The translations under genes were made by a program, and so were the position numbers. A DNA stretch of 64,000 nt from Streptomyces sp. NBC_01476 (GTDB lineage: Bacteria; Actinomycetota; Actinomycetes; Streptomycetales; Streptomycetaceae), in assembly GCF_036227265.1 (NCBI RefSeq), contig NZ_CP109446.1, positions 186,001-250,000 on the forward strand, read 5' to 3'. Positions within the stretch are counted from its first letter, which is position 1; each line of letters begins with the position of its first letter. The notes under the pieces were generated by a model, which was given only the letters and a program-made list of their open reading frames with translations, did not search any database and was not told the origin of the DNA. Shown here piece by piece: positions 28,716 to 35,648 of the stretch.

Positions 28716-28896
28716 CAGCAGGGCCGGCCTCCCGCGACGTAGAGGGATGGATCCGCGGTCGCGGTGAAAGCCGCGCCCGGGAAGAGGAACGTGCAGGACT
28801 CAGCATTCCAGCCGTCCGCTCCGGACCGTACGCCGCCCTGGGCCGACCGGGCGCCGTTCACCCGTACGGACACCCGGTCGGCGGGGAGAGCGGTGG

Positions 28897-29499
28897 TCAG
28901 CCGGCGAGACGGCCCGCGATGTCGGCGAGGTGGCGGCCCTGGTAGTTCGCCGCCTCAAGGGTGGCCTGGTCGGGGGTCTCACCGCCGCCACTGGGCCAGC
29001 TGGTGCCGTACGGGTTGCCGCCGGCCGCGAAGAGCAGCGGGTCGGTGTAGCCGGGCGGCACGATCACGCAGCCCCAGTGGTAGAAGACGTTGTTCAGCGA
29101 CAGGAGCGTGGACTCCTGGCCGCCGTGGCGGTTCATCGCGGAGGTGAAGCTGGTGACGGGCTTGGCGTGGAAGACGCCGGCCTGCCACTGGACGCCGGTC
29201 TGGTCGATGAACTGCTTGAGCTGCGCGGAGACGTTGCCGTAACGGGTCGGAGTGCCGAAGGCGTAGGCGGTGGCCCACTCCAGGTCCTCCAGCGTGGCCT
29301 CGCCGATCTGGTCCTTCGTGGCGTCGACGTGGGCGCGCCAGGCCGGGTTGGCGTCGATGGCGGTGTCCGGCGCGAGTTCCTGCACCCGGCGCAGCCTGAC
29401 CTCGGCACCGCGGCTTTGGGCACCGTTTGCGACCGCTTGTGCCAGAGCGTGCACATTGCCCGTTGCGCTGTAGTAGACGACCGCGACGCGAACTCCCAT
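28897..29499 (-). CDS. wrbA: NAD(P)H:quinone oxidoreductase, WrbA type
   Basis: 200 residues, the usual WrbA length. The FMN-binding flavodoxin signature at the N-terminus reads VAVVYYSATGNVHALAQ, with FGTPTRYGNVSAQLKQFIDQTG and HGGQESTLLSL as further WrbA hallmarks. It reduces quinones by two electrons, avoiding semiquinone radicals. AGGAG lies 7 nt before the chosen ATG; a longer reading frame adds 12 non-conserved residues without a ribosome site. An inverted repeat GATACG-N12-CGTATC (29527-29550) upstream could be a regulator site. Confidence 0.94.
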   Translation of the reverse strand: MGVRVAVVYYSATGNVHALAQAVANGAQSRGAEVRLRRVQELAPDTAIDANPAWRAHVDATKDQIGEATLEDLEWATAYAFGTPTRYGNVSAQLKQFIDQTGVQWQAGVFHAKPVTSFTSAMNRHGGQESTLLSLNNVFYHWGCVIVPPGYTDPLLFAAGGNPYGTSWPSGGGETPDQATLEAANYQGRHLADIAGRLAG

Positions 29500-29708
29500 G
29501 GAGATACTCCTGACCTGGTCGGTAGTGATACGCACGACTATGGCCGTATCGTCGCCCGGGGACTTTTATCTCCCCCGGTGACCGCCGGGTTCCACCCGGA
29601 CAGCTCCATCTGACAGCTCTTTGTCACAACCTGGCAACGACTGCGTCGTGTGGGATGACTTGCTGGGATGCTCCCGGTCTCCGAGTAGAACGAAGCCTTG
29701 GGGGCGTT

Positions 29709-30287
29709 GTGCGGAACCTCGAAGAAATCGGCGAACAATGGTCGCCGGAAACCGAAAGACCCAGAAAGTCGCGACTGGTGCCGGTGCTGGTCTGCACCGC
29801 CTCCTTCGCGGCGGTGCTGGGCATCATCCTGGTCACCACGCACACAGGCGGCGGTGGCGGTTCCCCGGACCGGGCCGGGGCCGGTTCCGGTCAGAGCGCG
29901 ACGGCGGGCATCTCACCCGATGCGGCCTCCACGGTGCGCGACTGGTACGTGAAGGGCGGTGAACCCCACCTGACCCAGGTCTCCCGCGACGTCACGAGCA
30001 TCCAGGACGACCAGGCGGCCGGTGACACCGTGAGCATGCAGAGCGACTGTGCGACGCTGCTGACCGACGTGCAGTCGGCTCAGGTCTTTCCCCCGATCGC
30101 CGAGCCGCAGACGCAGGCGCACTGGTCCAAGGCGCTGGAGCAGCTCGGTCAGGCGGCGGCGGACTGCCGGGACGGCACGACCGAGAAGGACTCGGCGCTG
30201 ATCGACAAGGCCGGGACCGAGCTGACGTCCGCGAACACCGAGCTCGACCTGGTCACGAACCTGGTCAACTCCCTGGCCGGCAGCTAG
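29709..30287 (+). CDS. Single-pass membrane protein of unknown function
   Basis: 192 residues with a GTG start preceded by a G-run. A short cytoplasmic acidic/basic N-terminus (about 1-25), one membrane helix (LVPVLVCTASFAAVLGIILV, about 26-45), a Gly/Ser-rich linker, and an extracytoplasmic helical domain (about 75-190) with two cysteines (SDCATLL and AADCRDG) likely to form a disulfide. The pattern resembles Streptomyces membrane-anchored proteins of unknown role. An upstream in-frame ATG (29655) lacks a good ribosome site and conserved look. A strong terminator follows. Confidence 0.75.
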   Translation: MRNLEEIGEQWSPETERPRKSRLVPVLVCTASFAAVLGIILVTTHTGGGGGSPDRAGAGSGQSATAGISPDAASTVRDWYVKGGEPHLTQVSRDVTSIQDDQAAGDTVSMQSDCATLLTDVQSAQVFPPIAEPQTQAHWSKALEQLGQAAADCRDGTTEKDSALIDKAGTELTSANTELDLVTNLVNSLAGS

Positions 30288-30296
30288 CCGGCGACG

Positions 30297-30342
30297 GCGG
30301 GCCGCGCAGCGCCCGGGGGCAGCCGGGCGCTCCGCGGCCCGC
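30297..30342 (+). terminator. Terminator, 20-bp stem
   Basis: Arms 30297-30316 and 30323-30342 pair over 20 positions with one mismatch and a 6-base loop, 9 bases after the stop codon of the membrane-protein gene. Confidence 0.85.
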
Positions 30343-30403
30343 AGCGCGCATCCGGTAGGTTCACTGCCGTCAGGGGTGTGGGAGCGCGCGATGGGAGACC
30401 GGT

Positions 30404-31147
30404 GTGAGGACCGTGCGTGGTTTGGCCACGCTCGATCCCGTCGAGGTCGGCGATCATGTGTGCTGGCTGGTCGGTCCCGGCGAGGACTTCTCCGGTACCG
30501 CCCGGGCCTTCACCGCGGGCGGGGCACTGGTCGGCGACAAGGTCCTGATCCTCGGTGACGACTCCCGGCAGGGCTTTCTGGGCAGGGTGCGGCGGGAGGC
30601 CGAGGCCGCCAGCCGTGAGGGTTTCCGGGCGCTGCGGGTGCTGGCCCGGTGGGACCACGAGCCGGGCTGCGGCGCGTCGGGTCCTGACACGGTCGCCAGG
30701 AACGAACTGACGCTGGACGCGCTGGTGGCGCGGGGCGGCACCATCGTGGTCTGCGCGTATCACCGGGCCGGTTTCGGTACCGCGACTTTGGACCAGGTCG
30801 CCAGTGTGCATCCCCACCATCTGGGCACGGGAGCAGTGGGACCCGCGTTCCGGCTGTTCAGCGCGGGCAAGGCCGACTGCTGGAGTGTGAGCGGCTTGGT
30901 GGACTCGGAAGGAGCCGAGACCTTCGGTACCGCCATGCGAGAGCTGCTGGCGCGTTGCGGCACGGTTCGGCTGGACTGCGAGAACCTGGAATGGATGGAT
31001 GCCGCCGGGATGACCGCACTCGTCCAGTCGGCCAGGGCTTTCCCCGGCCGACTGGTGGTACTCAGCGGTGCCAACGAGACGGTCCGCCGTGTGTGGGCGC
31101 TGCTCGGCTATGACAGCCCGGTCGTCCCGGTGGAGCTGGGCCCATGA
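30404..31147 (+). CDS. MEDS-domain sensor with C-terminal STAS-like domain
   Basis: 247 residues, GTG start with GGGAGA about 5 nt upstream. The N-terminal MEDS (DcmR-type sensory) domain (about 8-150) begins GDHVCWLVGPGEDF, and FRALRVLARWDHEPG and GTIVVCAYHRAGFG fit its later strands. The C-terminal part (about 155-245) reads like an anti-sigma-factor antagonist (STAS) fold: DCENLEWMDAAGMTALVQSAR, where a Ser or Thr that an anti-sigma kinase would phosphorylate is usual. Here the corresponding position is Asp/Ala (MDAAG), so it may be insensitive to phosphorylation. The stop overlaps the start of the next MEDS gene by ATGA. It is probably the antagonist half of a partner-switch pair. Confidence 0.8.
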   Translation: MRTVRGLATLDPVEVGDHVCWLVGPGEDFSGTARAFTAGGALVGDKVLILGDDSRQGFLGRVRREAEAASREGFRALRVLARWDHEPGCGASGPDTVARNELTLDALVARGGTIVVCAYHRAGFGTATLDQVASVHPHHLGTGAVGPAFRLFSAGKADCWSVSGLVDSEGAETFGTAMRELLARCGTVRLDCENLEWMDAAGMTALVQSARAFPGRLVVLSGANETVRRVWALLGYDSPVVPVELGP

Positions 31148-32091
31148 GCGAGACTCCGGACCGGACCGACCCGGGCTTCCAGCACGTGCTGTACCCGTAC
31201 GACGGGCAGCGGCACTTCGTGACGGGCGCGCTCGCGTACATCGAGGAGGCGCTGAGCGGCGGTGCGGTGGTGCTGCTCGCGGTGGACGAGACGAAGAAGG
31301 AGCTGCTGCGGGCCGAGCTGCCGCGCACCGACGCCGCCCGCCGGGTGACGTTCCTTGACACCGGGACGGTGGGCCGCAACCCCGGGCGGATGATTCCGGC
31401 CTGGCAGGCGTGGGTGGCCGAGCGGTCGGCGGACGGCAGCCCCGTGCACGCGATCGGCGAATCGCAGTGGAGCGGCCGTACGGCGGGCGAGACGGCCGAG
31501 CTGCGTTACCACGAGTGGCTGCTCAACCGCGCCTTCGCGCACTCCCCCATGTGGTGGCTGCTCTGCCCGTACGACACCACGACGGTCGACGAGGAGGAGC
31601 TGGCCAGGGCCCGGCGCTGCCACCCGCTGGTGCTGCGCGACGGGCAGCGCGAGGAGGGCCCGGAGTACGGCGACGAGCCCTTCGCCTTCGAGGCGCTGCC
31701 GGCGCCGTGCGGGCCGGGCCACGACTTCACCTTCGGCTTCGGGGATCTGGCGGCGGTACGCGAGGCGGTGACGTCGTGCGCGACCCGCAACGGGATGCAG
31801 GGCACCCGGCTGCGGGAGCTGCTGATCGCCTGCACCGAGGTGGCGTCGAACAGCCTGCGGTACGGGGGCGGCGGCGGGACGCTGCGGATGTGGTCGGAGG
31901 ACGGCGACATGATCTGCGAGTTCCACGATTCCGGTTACCTCTCCGACCCCCTGGTCGGGCGGGTCCGGCCGCAGCCGGACCAGCTGGGCGGCCGCGGGAT
32001 GTGGCTGGTGCAGCAGCTCTGTGACCTGGTGCAGATCCGCTCCGACCCGAAGAGCGGCACGACGGTCCGGCTGCACATGGCGATCGACTGA
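31144..32091 (+). CDS. MEDS-domain protein with anti-sigma-type HATPase domain
   Basis: 315 residues. The N-terminal MEDS domain (about 10-170) has HVLYPYDGQRHFVTGALAYI and WWLLCPYDT. The C-terminal GHKL ATPase (about 190-313) shows an N-box (IACTEVASNSLRYG, Glu and Asn in the expected spacing), a G1 box HDSGYL and a G2 box GGRGMWLVQQL, and ends TTVRLHMAID. This is the RsbW/SpoIIAB-like form without a histidine-phosphorylation domain, so it is more likely a serine kinase/anti-sigma factor than a classical sensor kinase. It is translationally coupled to the MEDS-STAS gene, suggesting both read the same ligand and act on each other or on a sigma factor. Confidence 0.88.
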   Translation: MSETPDRTDPGFQHVLYPYDGQRHFVTGALAYIEEALSGGAVVLLAVDETKKELLRAELPRTDAARRVTFLDTGTVGRNPGRMIPAWQAWVAERSADGSPVHAIGESQWSGRTAGETAELRYHEWLLNRAFAHSPMWWLLCPYDTTTVDEEELARARRCHPLVLRDGQREEGPEYGDEPFAFEALPAPCGPGHDFTFGFGDLAAVREAVTSCATRNGMQGTRLRELLIACTEVASNSLRYGGGGGTLRMWSEDGDMICEFHDSGYLSDPLVGRVRPQPDQLGGRGMWLVQQLCDLVQIRSDPKSGTTVRLHMAID

Positions 32092-32190
32092 ACTCCGTAG
32101 CGTGACCGGATGCCCTCCGCTTGCGACTGCTTGCTGCTTCTTTCTGCGTCGCGTGGCGTTGCCGCCCCGAGCTGCTGACAGACTGATCCC

Positions 32191-33375
32191 ATGCTGGACG
32201 ACTACTTCTCGCTCACCCGGGTGCGGCTGAGGCAGTACCGCAGTATCGCCGCGGCGGATGTGGAGCTGGGCGGACTGGTGTTCCTCGTCGGTCCGAACGG
32301 CGCCGGTAAGAGCAACTTCCTCGATGCCCTGCGACTGGTCTCGGAATCCCTGCGGACGTCCCTGGCGGACGCGCTGGAGACACGCGGCGGGGTGGCGGAG
32401 GTGCGGCGCAAGTCCACCGGCCACCCGAGCAGATTCGGCGTCGAGCTGGACTTCCGCGGGCCGGGATTCGAGGGCGGGTACGGGATCCAGGTGGCGGGCG
32501 CGCGGGCCGGCGGCTTCCGGGTGGTGCGCGAGGAGTGCGAGGTCCGGTACGGCTCCGGGACGCCGGCCGGCTTCCGGGTGGACGGCGGGCAGCTGGTCTC
32601 GGTGACCGAGCGCGGGATGCCGGCCGCCGATCCGCGGCGGCTGATGCTGGCGGACGCGGGCCGGGTGAAGGCTTTCCGGCCGGTGTTCGAGGGCCTGGCC
32701 GGGATCGGGGTGCTGAATCTGGATCCGCAGGCGATGCGGCGGCCCGGCGCCCCCGACGCCGGGCGGGCGCTGCGGCGGGACGGTTCGAATGTCGCCGCGG
32801 TGCTGCACCGGATGGGCCGCACAGCCCGGGGGCGCGAGGACCGGCTGCGGATCGAGAGTTATCTGCGGGAGATGGTGCCGGGGGTGCACGGGGTGGCCCG
32901 CAGGGTGCAGGGCGGCCGGGAGACGGTGGAGTTCGCGCAGGAGGTGCCGGGCGCGAAGAACCCGTGGCGGTTCGCGGCGCAGTCGGTGTCCGACGGGACG
33001 CTGCGCGCACTGGGGGTGCTGGTGGGGCTCTTCGCGGCGCCGGGTGAGGCATACAGCACGGTGGCGGTGGAGGAGCCGGAGACGGCGCTGCACCCGACGG
33101 CGGCCGGTGCGCTGCTGGCGGCGCTGCGGGACGCGAGTTCGCGGCGTCAGGTGATCGCCACCAGCCACAGTGCGGATCTGCTGGAGAGCGAGGACATCGA
33201 TCCGGCGGAGCTGCGGGCGGTGCGCTGCACGGAGGGTCATACGGTGATCGGCGGGCTCGACGAGCCGGGGATGTACACCCTGCGGGCGCAGCTGGCGCTG
33301 CCGGGGCAGTTGCTGAGGGCTGATCAGTTGCTTCCGCGGCCGGCGCTGCCGGAGCTTCGGCAGGAAGTGCGCTAA
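32191..33375 (+). CDS. RecF/OLD-like AAA (ABC-class) ATPase
   Basis: 394 residues. Walker A is GPNGAGKSN (34-42), an ABC-type signature region is QSVSDGTLRALG (about 265-276), Walker B is VAVEEPETALHP and the H-loop is ATSHSADLLE. The centre is a short variable insertion, with no coiled coil as in SMC proteins and no TOPRIM domain as in full OLD nucleases. Standalone ATPases of this type often pair with a nuclease or toxin gene in defence or repair systems, but no such partner follows here. The start has no Shine-Dalgarno; CAGACT 6 nt before the ATG could be a -10 box for a leaderless transcript. The stop codon lies inside an inverted repeat. Confidence 0.85.
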   Translation: MLDDYFSLTRVRLRQYRSIAAADVELGGLVFLVGPNGAGKSNFLDALRLVSESLRTSLADALETRGGVAEVRRKSTGHPSRFGVELDFRGPGFEGGYGIQVAGARAGGFRVVREECEVRYGSGTPAGFRVDGGQLVSVTERGMPAADPRRLMLADAGRVKAFRPVFEGLAGIGVLNLDPQAMRRPGAPDAGRALRRDGSNVAAVLHRMGRTARGREDRLRIESYLREMVPGVHGVARRVQGGRETVEFAQEVPGAKNPWRFAAQSVSDGTLRALGVLVGLFAAPGEAYSTVAVEEPETALHPTAAGALLAALRDASSRRQVIATSHSADLLESEDIDPAELRAVRCTEGHTVIGGLDEPGMYTLRAQLALPGQLLRADQLLPRPALPELRQEVR

Positions 33376-33443
33376 CGGGGACGACAGGAGCGAGGGGTGT
33401 GCGCCGGCCGGAAGTTCATGGCCCCCGTTAGCCGCCGGCGCAC
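33371..33443. terminator. Two interleaved 10-bp inverted repeats (terminator region)
   Basis: GCTAACGGGG (33371-33380) pairs perfectly with 33423-33432, and GTGCGCCGGC (33399-33408) pairs perfectly with 33434-33443. The order is A-B-A'-B', so the two stems interleave rather than nest. The first arm contains the ATPase stop codon. It lies between convergent genes and probably terminates both transcripts, using one or other hairpin. Confidence 0.65.
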
Positions 33444-33512
33444 GGTGTTCGCTTCGGTTTTCTGCGTTTCCCGTTGGTTGGCGTGGGTTTCTCTTTCGTT
33501 GTCGCCGGCGGG

Positions 33513-33599
33513 CTACTTGCCGCCGGAGCCACCGGCCTGAGTCGGCTTCGGGTCGCTGGTGCAGCCGCCACGGCGGCAGTCGACGTTCGGGCAGGACAT
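33513..33599 (-). CDS. 28-residue Cys-rich peptide gene
   Basis: A short reading frame with an excellent ribosome site (AAAGGAG, 6 nt before the ATG). The peptide starts MSCPNVDCRRGGC, three cysteines spaced C-x4-C-x4-C, and ends with a flexible tail containing TQAGGSGGK. There is no hydrophobic leader, so it is not an obvious secreted peptide. Roles could include a metal-binding peptide, a precursor of a modified peptide, or a regulatory leader. A good promoter (33761-33789) lies 162 bases upstream, leaving a long untranslated leader. No modifying enzyme is adjacent. The small size limits certainty, but the ribosome site, promoter and cysteine pattern agree. Confidence 0.55.
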   Translation of the reverse strand: MSCPNVDCRRGGCTSDPKPTQAGGSGGK

Positions 33600-33957
33600 G
33601 GGCTACTCCTTTCACCTGAGCTTCCCCGTGTGTCACCACCGGTGACCAACTGCTCGTCTGCCCCGGGACCCCGGCGCAAACCTCACACCGGACCCACCCG
33701 ATCGCTGACGACCCCTCAGTCCCTGTGGTTCCCTGTGCACACCCGGGAAGAAGTACCGCTCTGTTACCTATGACGCGGTGAGGGGTCAATTTGGTTCCCT
33801 GGCCAAAGGTTTCGTTCCGGTGACGATCGCCACATGGCCTTCGTCGCCGGCGGGCGCGGACGGTGACGGTCCGTGGGGTGGTGATGGCCGACCCCGCCTT
33901 CCGGCGGCTGGGACCGGCGGCGAAGGAGCCGGCCGGACGGGAGACCGGCGTGTGCGC
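33600..33957 (-). other. Gap holding the promoter and long leader of the Cys-rich peptide
   Basis: 358 bases between the peptide start and the Ser/Thr kinase end. From 33755 down to 33600 it is the predicted untranslated leader of the peptide mRNA, including a small hairpin of GTCACC with GGTGAC (about 33634-33648). From 33790 to 33957 I see nothing beyond shadow reading frames. Confidence 0.45.
33761..33789 (-). promoter_or_regulatory. Promoter TTGACC-N17-TAACAG for the Cys-rich peptide
   Basis: On the minus strand TTGACC (33789-33784) and TAACAG (33766-33761) are separated by 17 bases, close to the housekeeping sigma consensus and unusually clear for this genome. Transcription would start near 33754. 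Confidence 0.55.
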
Positions 33958-34944
33958 TCAGGCGCCGTGGGGTCCGGGAGCGGCATAGGTGGTGAGCACC
34001 GCGGCGGCAGCGGCGCCGATCAGGCGGTGCCTGCGGCGGGCGGCGAGCGGACGGCCGGCGCCGCGGTGACGGGAGGCGGGGACCGGGGCGGGGGCCGGTG
34101 GGGCTTCGGGGGCGGGTTCGCGGGGTTCCCGCTGCCAGGCGTCCCCGGCGAACCAGCCGGTGACCTGGCGGGCGCTGGGGCGCTGTTCGGGGGTCTTGGC
34201 GAGCATGCGCAGCAGGTAGTCGGCGAAGGCACCGGGGATGCCGGGACGCAGCCGCCCAGGTGCGAGCGGCTCGCACTGGACGTGCTGGGAGATGACGGAG
34301 AGCGCGCTGTCGCCGACGAACGGCGGGCGGCCGGTGAGCAGTTCGTACAGGGCGCAGCCGAGGGAGTACACGTCGCCGGCCGCGCGGGAGGGCCTGCCGA
34401 GGGCCGACTCGGGCGCCATGTACAAGCTGGTGCCGGTGAGTTCGGCCGGTCCGCCCATGGGCGCCGTCGTCTCGCCGCCGGGGCCGCTGGCTATCCCGAA
34501 GTCCACGATCTTGACGGTGCCGTCACGGTCGAGCAGCAGGTTGGAGGGTTTGATGTCGCGGTGCAGGACGCCCGCGGTGTGGGCGGCCTCCAGGCCGGCG
34601 GCGGCCTGCGCGGCCACGGAGGCCACCGTGGCCGGGGCCGGGGTGCCGTGTTCCCGGAGTTCCTCGGCCAGGGTGTGGCCTTCGATCAGCTCCATCACCA
34701 GGAAGCTGCGCTCCTGCCAGCTGCCGAAGTCGTAGACCGCGACGACATGCGGATCGCTGAGCCTGGCCGCGGTGCGGGCCTCCTGCGCGAATCTGGCCGC
34801 GGCGTCCGGCTTGCGGGCCGCGGCGTCGCGCAGGACCTTCACCGCCACCGGACGCTCCAGCAGTTCGTCCCAGCCCCGCCACACCTCGCCCATGCCGCCG
34901 TGCCCGAGCGGTGTATCGAGTCGATAGCGCTCCGCCAGCCTCAC
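33958..34944 (-). CDS. Ser/Thr protein kinase (PknB-like) without extracellular sensor
   Basis: 328 residues. A complete Hanks-type kinase: glycine loop LGHGGMGEV (13-21), Lys36 in VAVKVL, HRDIKPSN with Asp130, DFG (148-150), a GTSLYMAPE P+1 loop and GDVYSLGCALYELLTGRPPF. After about residue 260 a Pro/Ala/Arg-rich tail leads to a weak hydrophobic end (LIGAAAAAVLTT); no PASTA or other sensor domain follows. The GTG start is preferred because AGGAAGGGG lies about 8 nt upstream; an earlier ATG (34968) has no ribosome site. It phosphorylates Ser/Thr on unknown proteins, and nearby MEDS and protease-NTPase genes make a signalling role in this neighbourhood plausible. Confidence 0.93.
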   Translation of the reverse strand: MRLAERYRLDTPLGHGGMGEVWRGWDELLERPVAVKVLRDAAARKPDAAARFAQEARTAARLSDPHVVAVYDFGSWQERSFLVMELIEGHTLAEELREHGTPAPATVASVAAQAAAGLEAAHTAGVLHRDIKPSNLLLDRDGTVKIVDFGIASGPGGETTAPMGGPAELTGTSLYMAPESALGRPSRAAGDVYSLGCALYELLTGRPPFVGDSALSVISQHVQCEPLAPGRLRPGIPGAFADYLLRMLAKTPEQRPSARQVTGWFAGDAWQREPREPAPEAPPAPAPVPASRHRGAGRPLAARRRHRLIGAAAAAVLTTYAAPGPHGA

Positions 34945-35074
34945 CGGAGGTCGCCCCTTCCTGCGCATGCGCGCAACAGACGTGGGCTCTGCCTGGAGTC
35001 CCGTCTGCCCCGAACCCACGCGCCCACCCCTGCACAACCGGAACAGCCCGGCGGCGGGGATCGGGCGGGCGGAC

Positions 35075-35497
35075 CTACCGGGCCATGGCTCCCGCTTCCG
35101 GGAGCGGGCCGATACGGGTGGCGAGCCGGCCGCGCAGCAGTTCGTACGCGGCCCGGCGGCGGGGCAGCGGGCCGGGCGGGCGCCGCACCACCCGTGCGGC
35201 GGTGACGGTCTGGCCGCTGCGGAACTGCTCCCTGGTGAGGTCGAGTTCCAGGCCGGAGGGGAGCCGGTTCCAGTAGTGGAAGCCGGCCCGGGCGGCGCCC
35301 AGGTGCACATCGCCGAGCACGAGATCACCGCCGAAGAGGTCGTGCACGATCAGCGCGGTGATGTCGCAGTGGCCCCAGGCCGGATTGCCGGGGTGCCAGG
35401 GCTCCCGGGCCACGTCGTCGGGCGAGCAGGTGTCGGCGGCCCAGCTCGCGCGCAGCGCCCGGTCGAGTGCGGTCAGGGTCCACGGCGGCGGGATCAT
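35075..35497 (-). CDS. YunG-like protein
   Basis: 140 residues. The opening WTLTALDRALRASWAADTC, the PAWGHCDITALIVHDLFGG segment with Cys/Asp/His, and FHYWNRLPSGLELDLTREQF match the small YunG family found in Bacillus and actinobacteria. The conserved Cys with following His resembles a papain-like/transglutaminase-like active site, but no activity is known to me. The ATG at 35497 is chosen because conservation begins there; its ribosome site is weak. A longer frame starts at 35557. It lies between the kinase and the protease-NTPase gene on the same strand. Confidence 0.75.
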   Translation of the reverse strand: MIPPPWTLTALDRALRASWAADTCSPDDVAREPWHPGNPAWGHCDITALIVHDLFGGDLVLGDVHLGAARAGFHYWNRLPSGLELDLTREQFRSGQTVTAARVVRRPPGPLPRRRAAYELLRGRLATRIGPLPEAGAMAR

Positions 35498-35648
35498 GGG
35501 CTCAGCATGCCGTGAGGCACTGACAGCCGGCCCCGCCCGGTCCCGGCGGCGCGTCACGGCCTCCCGTGGCGGTCCCAGGTCCCGGCCTCCGGTCCCGGCC
35601 TCCGGTCCCGGCCTCCCGTCCCGGCCTCCGGTCCCGGCGGGGCCGGTC

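Noticed and set aside
33398..33540. Plus-strand frame after the ATPase that could be a partner nuclease or toxin
   Set aside because: 47 codons of hydrophobic/Arg-rich sequence without a ribosome site; it crosses the interleaved inverted repeats and the micro-peptide gene on the other strand.
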